In this document: piece by piece, positions 10,998-24,431 of the stretch | How the letters are laid out: each line of letters opens with the position of its first letter | How positions within the stretch are numbered: position 1 is the first letter of the stretch | Assembly (NCBI RefSeq): GCF_000150275.1 | Contig: NW_002060943.1 | Location: 6,064,559-6,128,558 of the forward strand | DNA from: Trichoplax adhaerens | Taxonomy: Eukaryota; Placozoa; Uniplacotomia; Trichoplacea; Trichoplacidae | Reading direction: 5' to 3' | DNA: 64,000 nucleotides | Program-made: the position numbers and the translations under genes | The notes under the pieces: generated by a model | Told to the model about the DNA's origin: nothing | Database searches by the model: none | Seen by the model: only the letters and a program-made list of their open reading frames with translations

Positions 10998-13900
10998 ATT
11001 GAAATAAACTGAATTTTAACTTGGTAAGATAAAATAATGAAGAGAAGAAAACTTGGCCAACTTATATACCCGATTGGAAGCGGGTCTCGATAATATTATG
11101 GATCGTAAAAGACTTAAATTAAGGTAACAACAGAAATTTTACCGGTAGCTGGTTCTGCTTAATTGATATTTGATCAGCATTGAGGGTGTTTTCCCGCATT
11201 TAACGATTATAATATTCAGCGTTTATCAAAAATATTTAGATTATGGTATAAAATATAAATAGCAATTAAAACAAATTAATTTTTTATTTTATATGTTCTG
11301 ACAAAGAAAATTGAATTAAAGCCGTTCTTTTGTTCAATTATTGTAAAAAAATAAAATCAATATACTATTACAATCTCACAGTACAGTACCCTAATATACG
11401 AGTATAATCGCAACGGTAAACTAGAATATTTAAAATCAATACTGGTGTACCCGGGCGTATATAAATACGCCCGCTGAAGATATCTAGTTACTCATGTATC
11501 TTACTTGCACTGTTGACTACTTTTTACTTTATGTATTCACATATTAGAGCATAATGTATATCATGTACTCGGTATGAACTGTAATGTGTGCTCATGTCAC
11601 ACACACACACACAAAATCTTTTATATGATATAAATTGTATAAATAAAATCTTTCAAACCATTATTGTATTATCGATCGCTATAATTTGCAATGATACACA
11701 GTGTGAGAAATTAAGGTTCCTCAAATTTCTTATAACTTATAATCGTAAATCAAACATAAATAGATATGCACAATACACCACGCTATGTAAATATTCGCAT
11801 AAAAATCTATGAAAATAAGTAATAACGGTGTCAGGAAGTATAAAAATTAACGCTATGGAAACGCTATTTATATGTATTCATAAATTTATGCTATCTACGA
11901 CTAATTGGGTAATCAAATATTACGGTTTTGTGCTAAAAGACTGTTATGATATCAGGTGCATGTATCCATGGTGACAGCTAAACCTGAATATCCTACTTCA
12001 GTTCAATTGGATATCCTCACGATATCTGTCGTAGATCCGGAGCAAAATAAGAGGTGAATTAGTAGAACTTTATCTATGCCTAGTTGAAAATCAATACAGT
12101 ACATTGATTAGATAGTTAAACTGATCGGTAATTAAATATTTATAAAAATTATTTCTGATACCTACCGGAAACTTATAAAACCTTCAATAAATAATGCAAT
12201 AAATTATATGAAACTTTGAAGCCAATTATCACTGTGAATGACTGGTATAAGAGTAGTTACTCTGGTGTTAAAGCTTTAAGGATTTAATTGATATAAAATT
12301 GAATAATAATCGATACAGGTAATATACAACTTCTTTTACTATAAATAGCGGCAATTAGTTTACAAGTATTTTTGCATGGGTTATAAGAAAAATATTAACA
12401 TTTATTTGATACGTGATAAATTGCAGTTAGAAGTTATCAAAGCTTATAGCTAGACTACAAATTTTAGATAATGTCACAACTTAAACTCTGTGACAAGGAA
12501 ACGTAAAGTAACAACCTATAAGTAGTTACTGACTTAAATGCCTTTTACTGAGCGTTTAACACACACTCAGCAAAGTATCGTTGTAAGACAGTGTAATATT
12601 GTATTCTAAGTTGATGATGATATATTTAGTAACGTCTACCGTAGGTGTTGAGTTCAACATGTGATAGATATTCTCGTTAGAAGCTTAAGTATTAAATATA
12701 GCTAGCTTAGTAGCTGTAATCCTTTTGAAGAGGAGCGCTACAGTGCTCACACTAGAGCTTCACATGAAAGGTGTAAACTAGCCTGTATTTGAGATGCTAA
12801 TACTGAAGTGTGTAGTAAGTAAGGTCCTAAGACTGTAAACGCAGAAAGGTATATAAGCGAGTAGTTTAGTATAGTAAGATAGTTCTTTCTCGTTAGAGGT
12901 CCTCAGCTAATCGATTACGTTATATCTTCGTAAAGGAGGTTTTGTTCGATAAATCTTAATTTTCTAAACTTTTGAAGATTCTTGATCTATCAACCTCACA
13001 ATCGTAAAGTAGAATATTTATTAGCATAGGGTGATAAAGAAATCTTCAGCAATAAATCAGGAATTACAGTTTCTTGTAAATTTCACTTTATTACATAAGT
13101 TAGGTTTATTCAACCTCTACCAAGGACTTTCTGACTGTCTGAATTATTATAGCAAAATTCACGATTTATATACGATTAGTTACAGAATACTTTCAGCTAC
13201 ACAATCATATTTTGCCAATTATAACACAAGATCAGAACTAAATTTACCATTGCGCGATACACATAGATACGACCACAAATTTTTTCAATTCAACTCAACT
13301 ACTTTTTGATTAAAATGTTCCCGTATGCATAGCAACCGTTTAAGTTATGAAAAGCAACAATATTATTATTATACTAGAAGAGACAGCTCGAACTGAGATG
13401 CTAATTACATGGCCCTTCTATCAATAAATATTTTAAGCCATTACTCATACTTAATCTTAATTTTAGCATGAATGCTGTCTAATTTGACTATTATAAGCTA
13501 GAACTTGAATCATCTTACTACTATCTATTCACATAACAATCAATATCAAATATGTAATAAATTATAACAAATAATATTCGCGTTAAGGCATTACTTATCT
13601 TACCTAGCACTACAAATATGGATATCTTCCTTATTAGCTACTATTTCCATTTAGTTCTCTTATTAAACTATAAAGACTGGCTCTGGATGATTACTATTAC
13701 CTTAATTGATAATTTTGCTTCTGAAATTCGTCTAAAATAGTAATATACAGACGTTAGATCAATAATTTATCAATATTTGTTACTGAATTGAAGACCTGTA
13801 TAACATGCAATGCTTCTAAACGAACTATTATAGGGAGCAAAATTTTCATTTGAAAGTAAACACTGTACGAATGCACAATAAGGCACTGAAAGCATTCTTA

Positions 13901-14908
13901 CAGTATAATAGTAGGTTATATTCATGATGGTATTATTAAATTAAGGATTGTTTCTGTTGCAAGCTCCATACTATCCAATCGTCCTCTAATGATGTCAATT
14001 GCTTTCTGGTAAACATCTGTGCCTAACTGATTAGCGATTTCTAATCACTTCATTGGCCAAATTTAATACTGTTCGTCGATCGGTTTATTAAACGACAATT
14101 TCGATGTACTAAACTGTGTAAATTGAGCTAAAAAGCCTTAGAGAACTTAGTATAGTATACACGTTGATCAAAAAGTTGCATGTAGGATAAAAGGTAACGT
14201 AATACCGATTACATCAGTACAGAGACTAATATCTGAAGAGTAATTTTTCTTAATATTAAGTTGCGAAGCAGTTTGATCAACGTAGGCACATTATTTCCAT
14301 TTTGTATTATCTCCTTGTGTCACAACCTAGGCCTTAAGACATACCTTCTGCAATACTTCCCAATACACATGTCTAATATATAATAAAATTTTTTCACTTA
14401 AAACAATAGATCCTCTAGGCTTCATTTTTTAATCTTATGCTTTCCTGTAGTCCAAATCATTTATTGAATTATCGACTTAAATTAGCGATTATATTAAATC
14501 TTAATAACCGATAATTTCCATATAATACTATCAGATAAGCTCGTAATTCTATGGATATGGTATAGTTGTGGAAATGCTAAACATTAGGAGTTATCCACTT
14601 AATCTCTTTAATAATATAATATATATTACATTACGTATTACATATACTATTATTACATATATTCTTGCTTTAGTTTAGTTATTGTATACTTCATTGGAGT
14701 CAGAACATATTATTACAATTTGTGTTATCTTAACAATTTAAGATTCATGATAGCTACGATAGACATACATAAATTCAAGTGGATTTTATTCTAAGAGTTA
14801 CACGTAATTAAATAAGATACAGAGCTTTCTAAGTGTTGAAATCGATGCGATCGGTTACAAAATAATCAATAACAAGAATTAAATTGAATGTTAGGATTAC
14901 CTTAATCT
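10998..14908. other. Intergenic DNA with a short CA run and one coding-like fragment
   Basis: There is no supported gene in this 3.9-kb stretch. A short (CA)n run lies at 11599-11613. Frames at 11588-11812 and 13031-13309 have no domain or coding character I trust. A 40-codon minus-strand frame at 13922-14044 has a protein-like composition (EIANQLGTDVYQKAIDIIRG) but is bounded by stops and lacks a convincing upstream exon. It could be a relic exon of an unrecognised gene. Confidence 0.45.
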
Positions 14909-15988
14909 TCAAATATCTCTAAGCTCAGAACGAGCGCGAGATACTACTGCTTTGGTTTTAGAATTTGGAGCAATCCGAACATCAGCCCTTTTATTATAGT
15001 AATAACATGATGACGGATACCAGTGGTAATATTGATTGGATCGGTAGAATAAGTATATTAACGGATTAACAGCACTATTAATATTTTTAAGAAAGTAAGA
15101 AAATACCTGAAAGTATGTGATCGTGTATGATCGAGCAGTAGTTATTCCTGCGATAAAGAGGTAGGTTAAAACATTGGTCGATAAAATTAGGCCAACCATA
15201 ATTTAATATCGTCTCTCTAGATCCGCTGACATTTGCGAGCCAAATGTAATTCTTGACTTTCTTAACTTATGTATAATTATAATGTATAAAATTACAACTG
15301 TTATATAGCAAAATAAAAAATAGAATAATATGATAAAGGATGTAACGAGATGAATTTGTGTACGTAAATAATCAAGATCGCACATATTGATATTGATATT
15401 AGAATAGTAAGGCGTTCGAGTATGTAGACCAATAATGGTCAAACAAACTAAAGCAGTAGCTACAGTACTCGAACAAATCCACATTGCAAATACAATTACT
15501 CTACTGCTTTTAAGAGTTATTTTCTTATTATCAGATGGACGAACAGTTAAGATAAAACGATCTATAGCCATAATCAATGCTATAGTAGGTGTCATTATTT
15601 GATATGTTTGAGATATAAATCTTGCAACTGTGCATGTCAAACTCGTAAACCACTCGTTTTCAATTAATGAATAATTAGAAATACTGGCATAATTTACTTG
15701 ATAACGATTAGTAGTATATGTATCTCCAGTAGCTAATATAAAAAGATGGATACAACCCAGGAAATCACATATAAATAAATTAAATAAAAAAAAGAGAGAT
15801 GGATTTTTGACTATATCATGTTCAGGGCTGTCTGCATTTGTAGGCATGAATTTATTCATGGATGACTTGTATATCAAATAGATGATGACGAACAGATTAG
15901 CTATTAGGCCGACTATGCCAAAAAACCAAGCAAGAGGTCGAGCAAAATGATAGCCAAGAAAGACGGAATAGAGGCTGAAATTCGACAT
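14909..15988 (-). pseudogene. Rhodopsin-class GPCR, cluster member 5, with one in-frame stop
   Basis: Reading from the ATG at 15988, the frame encodes TM1 to IC3 (261 codons: NLFICDF in TM2, SLTCTVARF at TM3, AIDRF, KLRKSRITF after TM5, LERRY). It then meets TAA at 15203-15205 and continues in the same frame through TM6 and TM7 (VNPLIY, a true NPxxY-type end) to a stop at 14909. Including the stop, the total is 359 coding positions, the length of copies A and B. The paralogues have Gln (ERRFQIM) at this position, so a single CAA-to-TAA change explains it. There is no other lesion. It may be a very young pseudogene, a null allele in a polymorphic population, a base error in the assembly, or, less likely, a read-through gene. 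Confidence 0.85.
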
Positions 15989-18828
15989 TTAGATCAATAT
16001 TATTAATCTGCTTTAGTTTTCTCGAAAGCTGTGAAAAATGAATGGAGATCAAGTCCACAAATTGTAAATACTTCTATAAATTAGTGATAGTTGAAAATGC
16101 AACTAAGAATCAAATTGGATCTCCCATGGTATAATTTTCTTTTTTAAACAAATGCTTGACAATTGATACAATTTCACATATTAAATAGTATTTGCATAAG
16201 CTTAATATTGATTTAAATAGATTTATTGTGAATATTTGTAATTTGTTCCTAGATTGTCAGGTAGATAGTCTTCTGATATTAGGTAGTTTGACTCAATATA
16301 AAAGTTGACTTAACAGTATAACATGTTCCCTCGCGAAAAAGCAGGAGTTCTATTAATAAATTATTGATGAAAAAAGTAATTATTCTTGCGCAATTATTAT
16401 TGTTGAGGCAAGTGGAATAAAGGTTAGAAAATTAATAGCATTAGATTGAAGCTCTTTGTGTTATCTTTAAAGTACAATAGATGTGATAATTTATTTGTAG
16501 GATATGAAGACAGCAGTATTCTGCCGATTGCATCGCCTTTAATTTTATTATCCAGATTGCACGGCAGAAAATTGGCTGTTTATTTATTATCTTCTACAAT
16601 AGCAATTTGAACTCAGCTTATGGTCACCAAAACAGGCAGTTAATATTTTTAAACATTTTTCACGCTTAACCCATGTGTATGAATATTCATCACAAATAGA
16701 TACGGTACTAATGCAGTAAATTAAATTATTTATAATAATTACCCAATGTAAGAGAGTAGTTTCTGTATTCCTAAATTAACTTAAATTAAAAATATAATTT
16801 CTGCTTCTGGAATTGCAAAATGTGTTATAAGCTAGAATAAATTATCAGATACCATCATACACCTGTAATTATCGAAAAGATTTTATTTTATTGTTGATGA
16901 AAAGGAGAAAGTTATGAAAGTAACTTCTTTTCTGGATTCTATATTCATAATTATTAGTATCCCTATAGAATTAACTTCATAATATAACAATATCACGGCA
17001 ATTGTTTGCTTTTCTGGTATAGTTTTCTAAAAGCAAATTGGGCTAGCAATTTTAAGTATATTCCTCCGACCGTTATCTAGCGAATAAAATATATACACCA
17101 AATTTAGTTCATAGTTATAAAGTATAACTTTATCCTAGACAAATATCGTACGTTTTAGAATAAATCGCTGTTAAAGGCAATTTATTGTGTAATTAATACA
17201 TACGCGTTTGTACGAAGCCATTGCAATCAATGCTTTTCCTTATGAGAGGAAGCAGAAATTGATAGATGCTACTCGAAGCTTTCTTTTGAAAATGAACAAT
17301 TCTCCTTTGGATATTATATAAAACTTAAAATAATGTTTCAATGTTACCCGATAAAATGAGCAATTGGTAATACAATCAGCTATCAGGGTATAATTGTAAA
17401 TGTCTATTGTGATAACATTCTAGGAAATCGAAATAATCCATTGAAGGCAGCGATCAGTTCACTGCACCTAATTAGTTAGACAAAATTGGTCATTATACCT
17501 GTCGTATGCGTGACACCTTGTAATATTACTTATCTAAAATCATTTATTGATCAATCAGTAGATCTTATTTATACATCCTGAAGATTACTTAGTTTATAGT
17601 TTAGTAAGCTTACGGTTTTACAAGTAAAATTAGAATATTTATATTTATTAGAGCATACAGTGAAATTATGTTATACCAATAATAGTATAGAGCAATTTCA
17701 CAATCTAAGAAATCTAACTTAAATTCTGATAGGTAAGGGCATCATACAGATGTATAACAATACCACCATTCGCAAATTTTGAGAAGATATAGGCAAAATG
17801 ACGTCGCGAATCGCTATAGTTTGCCATTGATTCAAAAGTAAGTTTGTAAATTACGGTATTTTCTCGCACTTCTAAAATCTAAACGTTGATTCTGCTATTT
17901 CTAAGATAAAAGGTGACAAAGTCCAGCTGAACTTTGACATTTGCGAAATAGAATAATGCTTCAATTGTGACTATGTGTCGGTCAGATTATTTAAAGCTTT
18001 TCTCCTAAATGTATTTTCATTATTCTTACAGTCTTAATTGATAGTCGAAAATCTTTAGTTCACTCGGGTTAGGTTAGGGAAGATATCTATTGGGAAAAAT
18101 TATCATATCTTTAGTATTTTCGTTCACTATATTAATAACTGTCAATTATAATAATTGAATTCCCAAAAATCTGTAATACTGGAAGTTTGTAAGCAGATTT
18201 CTTTCGATTGATTAAATCAAAGGAAAAACTTGAAATTAGACGAAATCGTCTACTGGAAGATAAAAATAATAATCATCTTATTTTTTAAGGTACGGATTAG
18301 TTAATTGATTGGATGGTAAACTAATTCTCATCGATGTATAAATTAATCTAGAAATTATTAAGTTATAAAGATTGTTGTCAGTCTGCGATCCGCAAGAATA
18401 GGTAATCATATTTCTAAATTTATTTATTAGCCAAGTGCTCTACTTTAATTTATGGCTTTAATAGTAATTTGTATTATATGCAGTAAGAATGATTTTCATA
18501 GTTACTATCCAAACCCGATACCCCATGGAAAGAGTACTCAGCAGATTAAAATTCGAAGAAAGTAAAATTTCGTCGTGTATAATTGCGACTATAACATAGA
18601 ATATCCATATTTGCTAACTGTGAAACAGTTACGGAATGGGTTGCACTTCAAATGTCAAACATACTTTCTACACGACATTTAATATATATTTTTTTTAGTG
18701 CTATTTACGATGATAATGTTATTGGTGAGCAGATATCATAGGGATGACATTAGCTAGCATTCTGGCTTATGATATTGAATAGTGATATTTGTAATTGATT
18801 TGATAGACATGTTTGTTAATAATCCTTT
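15989..18828. other. Intergenic DNA, nothing recognised
   Basis: 2.8 kb of AT-rich sequence with stops in every frame and no motif, repeat or RNA gene that I can support. Confidence 0.5.
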
Positions 18829-19175
18829 CTAGAAATGTATAAAAGGCCAACTCCTTGGAGCGGAAGTAGGTCGATAACCTTGAGCTAACTGTTTGTGTAG
18901 TTGCCTTATCTTAAGTTTTACTACTGTAATATTCAAAAATATGATTTTAGGTAATAAACTATTTTCAACCGCTACGTCGAGGGCTTGCTTCGTCATGTGA
19001 TTGGATACTGCAGGGCTGAAAGTAGTACTTGATACAAATTGCCAAAGTTTACCTTTTCTAAACTCTGGTGATGGCATGGAATTAAATTCCCGCTAATGAT
19101 ATCAAAACTACCCTGTTTCGCTAAGAATCGCTCACGTAGACAAAAGGTTTTGATAAAATGTGTGAGGATAAACAA
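18829..19175 (-). pseudogene. Broken coding fragment, possibly ADP-ribosyltransferase-like
   Basis: Two overlapping minus-strand frames (19175-18993 and 19077-18829) both look protein-like, as if one gene were split by a frameshift. The second contains LWQFVSSTTFSPAVSNHM, followed about 20 residues later by a hydrophobic strand (IIFLNITVV). This order of an STS-like motif then a beta strand is similar to animal arginine mono-ADP-ribosyltransferases (F-x-S-T-S). The catalytic glutamate region is not visible and no flanking exons were found. The family call is a guess; that it is a coding relic is somewhat firmer. Confidence 0.3.
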
Positions 19176-22100
19176 GCTTCAAGTAGACTTTCCTGTAAAT
19201 CTCCTTTACGAACTTAGCTCTATGTAGTCTCTAGTGAGAACCGAATATTAGAATTAAAATTATTCGGATCGCTTTTCATTAACCAGCGCTAATAGTATTT
19301 ATTTATGTACTTATCCACAGCAAAGCTGGTTCGCTATATTATATAGGACTGCTAATGTTACTGTGATATAAATTATCTTTGCTACCAATAACAGAAAATT
19401 CAACTATGAATATTTTGCTGAAATCATTTGCATGTCAGGTCAAAGTTTAAAGCCCATTTGCTGTAAATGATGCTATCAGTAAACTGGTGACTTGTAAATA
19501 TTTTAGTATTATTTTAATACTTAACTACTACTTGCTGTCAGAATAGAATAATGGAAATTAAATTTAAATCATTCAAGTGCAAAGTTATTGCAGATAAACT
19601 TACTCCAATTGATTTACTATTACTATTGTTTGTCCTACAAGTAGCAGCACAACATTCACAGTGTTGGTCGCAAAATAATTTCCTTGTTACACATTGAGAT
19701 ATGAAACTGAGGAGCTAAAAGCGTGCGACTTAATGATTACTAGCTTTTCTAGGAAATAATTCGTAGTCGAGCTGTTGTATCTTCAACATGTTAGAAGGGT
19801 TTTCTTTATTTGGGTTGCGATATACGGTAGATACTAAATTTTTTAAAAGTTAAAACAATAAAGAATGAGCGGTACTATTCGATTTTTCAAAATTGTTTTG
19901 GTTTTAAACTTCGTTATCCAAACATTAAGCTTGGATCCAATACATGGATGTAGGATTGCAAAATCACCTCATATCACGTTGTCAATCAATTTTTGATTAT
20001 GCCATTATATGTACCCAGAACTAAACCATATTATTCATAAGATGCTCTACAGAAAACAAGAGGCAGTATCTTTAAACAGAAATACGATTGAATACCTCAA
20101 CTGTCCTAACAGTTTTTCTTAGTCGAATCTAGAAGATTTTCTTCATCTATCAGAAATGAGCTTTTAATATCAAAGCCATTATTAAACCATTTAAACAATA
20201 ACTACGCTACTTGTTAAATCAATGTCGTGATTAGTATACTTTTCATTGCTCCAATACCATAAAATCCTTTAAAAATTTACTGATAATTGTACTCGCGTAA
20301 TTATACAGTCTATTGATAATGCTCGAATTTTTGACTTAGCAAATTTAAAAGAAAATGCTTCATAAATATACTTTAACATTATCAAAGAAATAGATATTAG
20401 TAATTACCCAAAATTAATGTTGGAATAATGTAATAAGCAGTGTCTCAATTTTATTAGCTATTTACATCCTAAAATTTTTAATTACATGTTACTATCAAAA
20501 TCTTATATGGACTATAATGATATTTAATAGTATCGCAGCTATTACTTAAGTTATTTAAAGCATTAGTTTTGTTCAGTAGACACTTCGACCATGATATCAA
20601 ATTGAAAACTGAAGAAATATGTAATTGATGGCATTTTGATTATCTTTTGGCTTTAATTTTTAATTTTTGATTTTATAATATTTTTTAAAAAGCGTGTATA
20701 CCGTTGAAATGATAAAATATTGAACCTTTATGCAAATTTAAGTGGCAGTTGTTGAATAATACGTCGATCCTTATAGGCAGAACTCCAATTAAAAATTTTA
20801 ATGAAATTTCGGTACTTAAAAGTTTCATATTAATTCACGTATCATGAAACTACTTATATAACTAGATAATATCCGCGAAATAACACAAATCTACTCAGCC
20901 GTTACCTTTATTAAGATAACATAATATTTTAAGATAGATATCTATATAACCAAAGAAATATAATTGTAACATCCGAACATTGTACTAAATGTTATTATCT
21001 TAGCCGTATACCAATTTATACTAAATCATTATCTTCTATGATTAAACTAGATAAAACCATAATTTCGTCGTGATAAAATTGATCACGAATTTCAAAATTT
21101 GCAAAACTTCGAAATTTATTACTTCTTTATGCAAAGATATACTGTGTACCTCTCTACTTCAGCCAGATATAATTGTTAGGAAGATATTTATAAGAAATTA
21201 CTAAGCCATCAAAAGTTACTGGCTTATATTCATTTCGTAGTATTTGCAACTACAATCAGCTCAACAACATTCTATTAATATTTTACAGGTTGCGGTGCTA
21301 TACTAGGCAACACACATATATGTGGAAATTTAAAACTTGGTATAGTAATAGATACCGTAGTGATACTTTGCAGGCTTAAAAAAAGTTTCAGTAAACTAAT
21401 TTCTCAGGTAGGCAAGTAACATTATCAAAGATATGCGTAATGTATGAATAATTTTATGTACTATATTGCTTAACACATAAAATTGAAAAAAGGTAAAACT
21501 GCGTCGAAACTACTGCTTTAGACTACACCCGAATATTAGTTAGAACGAGGAAGAACGAATTTGCAAAAAGTGTATATAACATAGAGAATATATATGCATG
21601 GTTAATCAACCGCCTCTAATGCTCGTGTTAACTAAAATTCATTTCCAAAATTCTCATAGAAGGAAGATAAATATTTTTATCAGATCATGGTAACGATTGC
21701 GTCTCAATTGAAACTGATCAACTATTGTATTAGAACATGAACTTAGTATTTCTATTAAAGTGCATGATAGCTTTAATTACAAAAAATAGCTATGCCAGGT
21801 GATAATACCACTATGGAAGCAAGCTTATGCAATTGTCATGTGATTATCTTATAGAATTTAGTTCTAGTTATATCTCTTCCAACAATACGGACGTAATAGA
21901 ATGAGTAATTGCGGTAGGTGTAGATATTCATGCTTGCTCATTTAATTAGAATTCTCCATAGAGGCCAACGTACTATAGCACTGCGATTATTATCTCCAGT
22001 TTGTAAGTACACGGAGAGTGCTAATACAAGTATATTGTAATTTATATAAAATGATCATGCATAAAAATTTTTATGAACTTATAAGTTAAATAAATATCGA

Positions 22101-24431
22101 TGCAAAAACTGCAATACCAGCGGTATTATAGCGCTTCATAATATATTTTTATTAGCCTCAACGGGCCTTTTACATTTCTAAAAAATCAACATTCAATAAA
22201 TCTGAGGGAATAAAAATTATATCGATAGTGCCATATACCACACATGGTCGCCTTCTGGTGTTTTGAAATACAAATAAATTAAAATTGCTTAATCGTACAT
22301 AAATGATTAAATATACTAAATCGATTAGAAACATTTCTTAAAACAAGAGCCATGAACGATAAACACTTTTTAACGCTGGTATTATAGATTTTGCCTATCT
22401 ATAATACTGTGTTTTATGCCCAAGTTGTCCGTAATACTGTTAGATATGACTTTGTTATCACACTACATATTAAATAAAGAATTAAAGCTATTTTTTACTA
22501 CTTAGAAGTGGCCTTTAGCAGCAAAAGAATTGTTTGTGCTAGAATGTAGTTAACGATGGAAAGTTTAGAATCGAATTATAGTAGTTGATTCAGCTTGGAC
22601 ACTTAATTTAATATTTAATGATGATATTTCTTATACCAACATTCAAAAATTACGTATCCTTTCAAGAGCATTGCTTACATTGTTTAGTCTTAACTAGTAC
22701 TAATATTAATTTTTCAAATGATTTAAATGATCCCAACCAATCAGTACTTTACGATCTAAATTTTGGCCTATTAAAACGATAAATTTTGTATGAATTCGAT
22801 CATAAATAAAATTTTACATCGTGACGTTTCAGAAATAATTAATTATTATATAAAGGTAAGCAAATTTTGCTAAAATAAATTAATAATCTGTCGATTGGAA
22901 AGAATTGAATAAGAGTAAATAGCTAATCATCTTATTACAGTTTCGGAATCGTTATCATTAATCGTGATGTAATATTAGTGTATTAGTTCATAGGCTGGAA
23001 AGGACCGAAAAATAACAATCGCAGCAAATAGCATTAAATAGTTTGAAACCATCCATTACTGTCATAAATTACATTAATGATAATTTGACTTTTTTATAAA
23101 TAAAGATTTTTAGGTGATCATAGTGAATCAGTAGCCATTCCCTTTAATAGTATAGGTTTTTGAGTTTTTCAGTAATCTAAACCAGAATATGCTAGAAATA
23201 GGATGGACTTCTAATTCTTAAATAAATTAAAAATTTCCCTCTTAGTATTCGAGTGATGACGATAACGCATCTTTAATAAAGATGTCGTATGAAGATTAGC
23301 AATTTTATTATTTCGTATTTGCTGACTGAAAAGTAGGTGCTGTTATTGATAATAATTGATGTCAAGGGTTTCCATCGAGGCCCGCCTAAAGGTGAACTGG
23401 TCAAAAATACTGTCTTTAATTTCTTATTAATATTGAATACATCAAAATAATTGCATACTAATAAAATTTTGTAAACGGGGTGTGGATGATAATAGATACA
23501 AATAGTGACCATTAAAGTTTGTCAATACCTTCATTATATTTCTAATAGGCTATGAATAATTTCATTTATGTTTAATAGCTATGCTTGAATTAGTTATAAT
23601 ATCCGCAAAAATAACACTGCTACAGGATATTCCATACAGCACAACCTATTAAAGTCTACTGCTACTATTATTTCAATGTTATTCAATCCATTATTTTACT
23701 TAATCATCAAATATTAATGATAAAAAGCGAAAAATAGGCTGAAATTTTATTATCTTTATAAGAGTAAAAGTCTTCCATTCTGTAAATAGTGAAAGAGAAG
23801 ACGAGATCGTGAAAGTTAAGGAAAGGAGAAAGTGGCAACGGCTGATGAGTGAGGAACTTGTTACTCTTACTCCGGATTAATTGCCTTACAGTTAAATGTT
23901 ATGCTTCAGAACTGAGCCAATCTGTAATAGAGATTTAAATTATTATACTATTACTACTATAATATTGAAGTTCATCAATTTAAAAATGTATTTTTTTATT
24001 TCATAACCAATTTCATACCATTTCTTAATAGCTAAACGAATATCAATTTCATATATGACTGTTATACAGACCATCAACATTACTATGCGAGGAATGAATT
24101 GGAAATAAGACATAAAAGGACAGTGAAAGGTCAACCTATTTCTCTGTATTTCATCTATATCGTTGTGGCTACGGGAAAATTTTATTGCGATATTAAGATT
24201 ATCCACGTAAGGTTAAAAAATTAGATTATATACGAATTATTAGTAATAACTAGTCCAATTTTAGATATTTTATCCACATGATCAAAAAATTTAAAGACTG
24301 AAACAGCTTAGCGATATAAACTACTAACGATTATTTCCAATTTCGATTTTTCCATTCTATCGCCGGATATTGGATTTTATTTATACACATATAGAAGGAG
24401 GTATATAATACTCGTGTAAACGATTATTACG
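19176..24431. other. Long intergenic stretch, nothing firmly recognised
   Basis: 5.2 kb without a supported gene. Minus-strand frames at 23273-23512 and 23943-24206 have no domain, no flanking splice structure I can connect and no family resemblance. The last few hundred bases are presumably the promoter and 5' UTR of the receptor at 24432. Confidence 0.5.

Noticed and set aside
11588-11812. 74-codon plus-strand frame
   Set aside because: Begins at a CA microsatellite and has random-looking composition.
13031-13309. 92-codon plus-strand frame
   Set aside because: Composition is only AT-driven (Tyr, Leu, Asn, Ser); no family resemblance and no splice partners.
23943-24206. 87-codon minus-strand frame facing away from the 24432 receptor
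   Set aside because: No recognisable domain and no connected exons; likely chance in AT-rich DNA.
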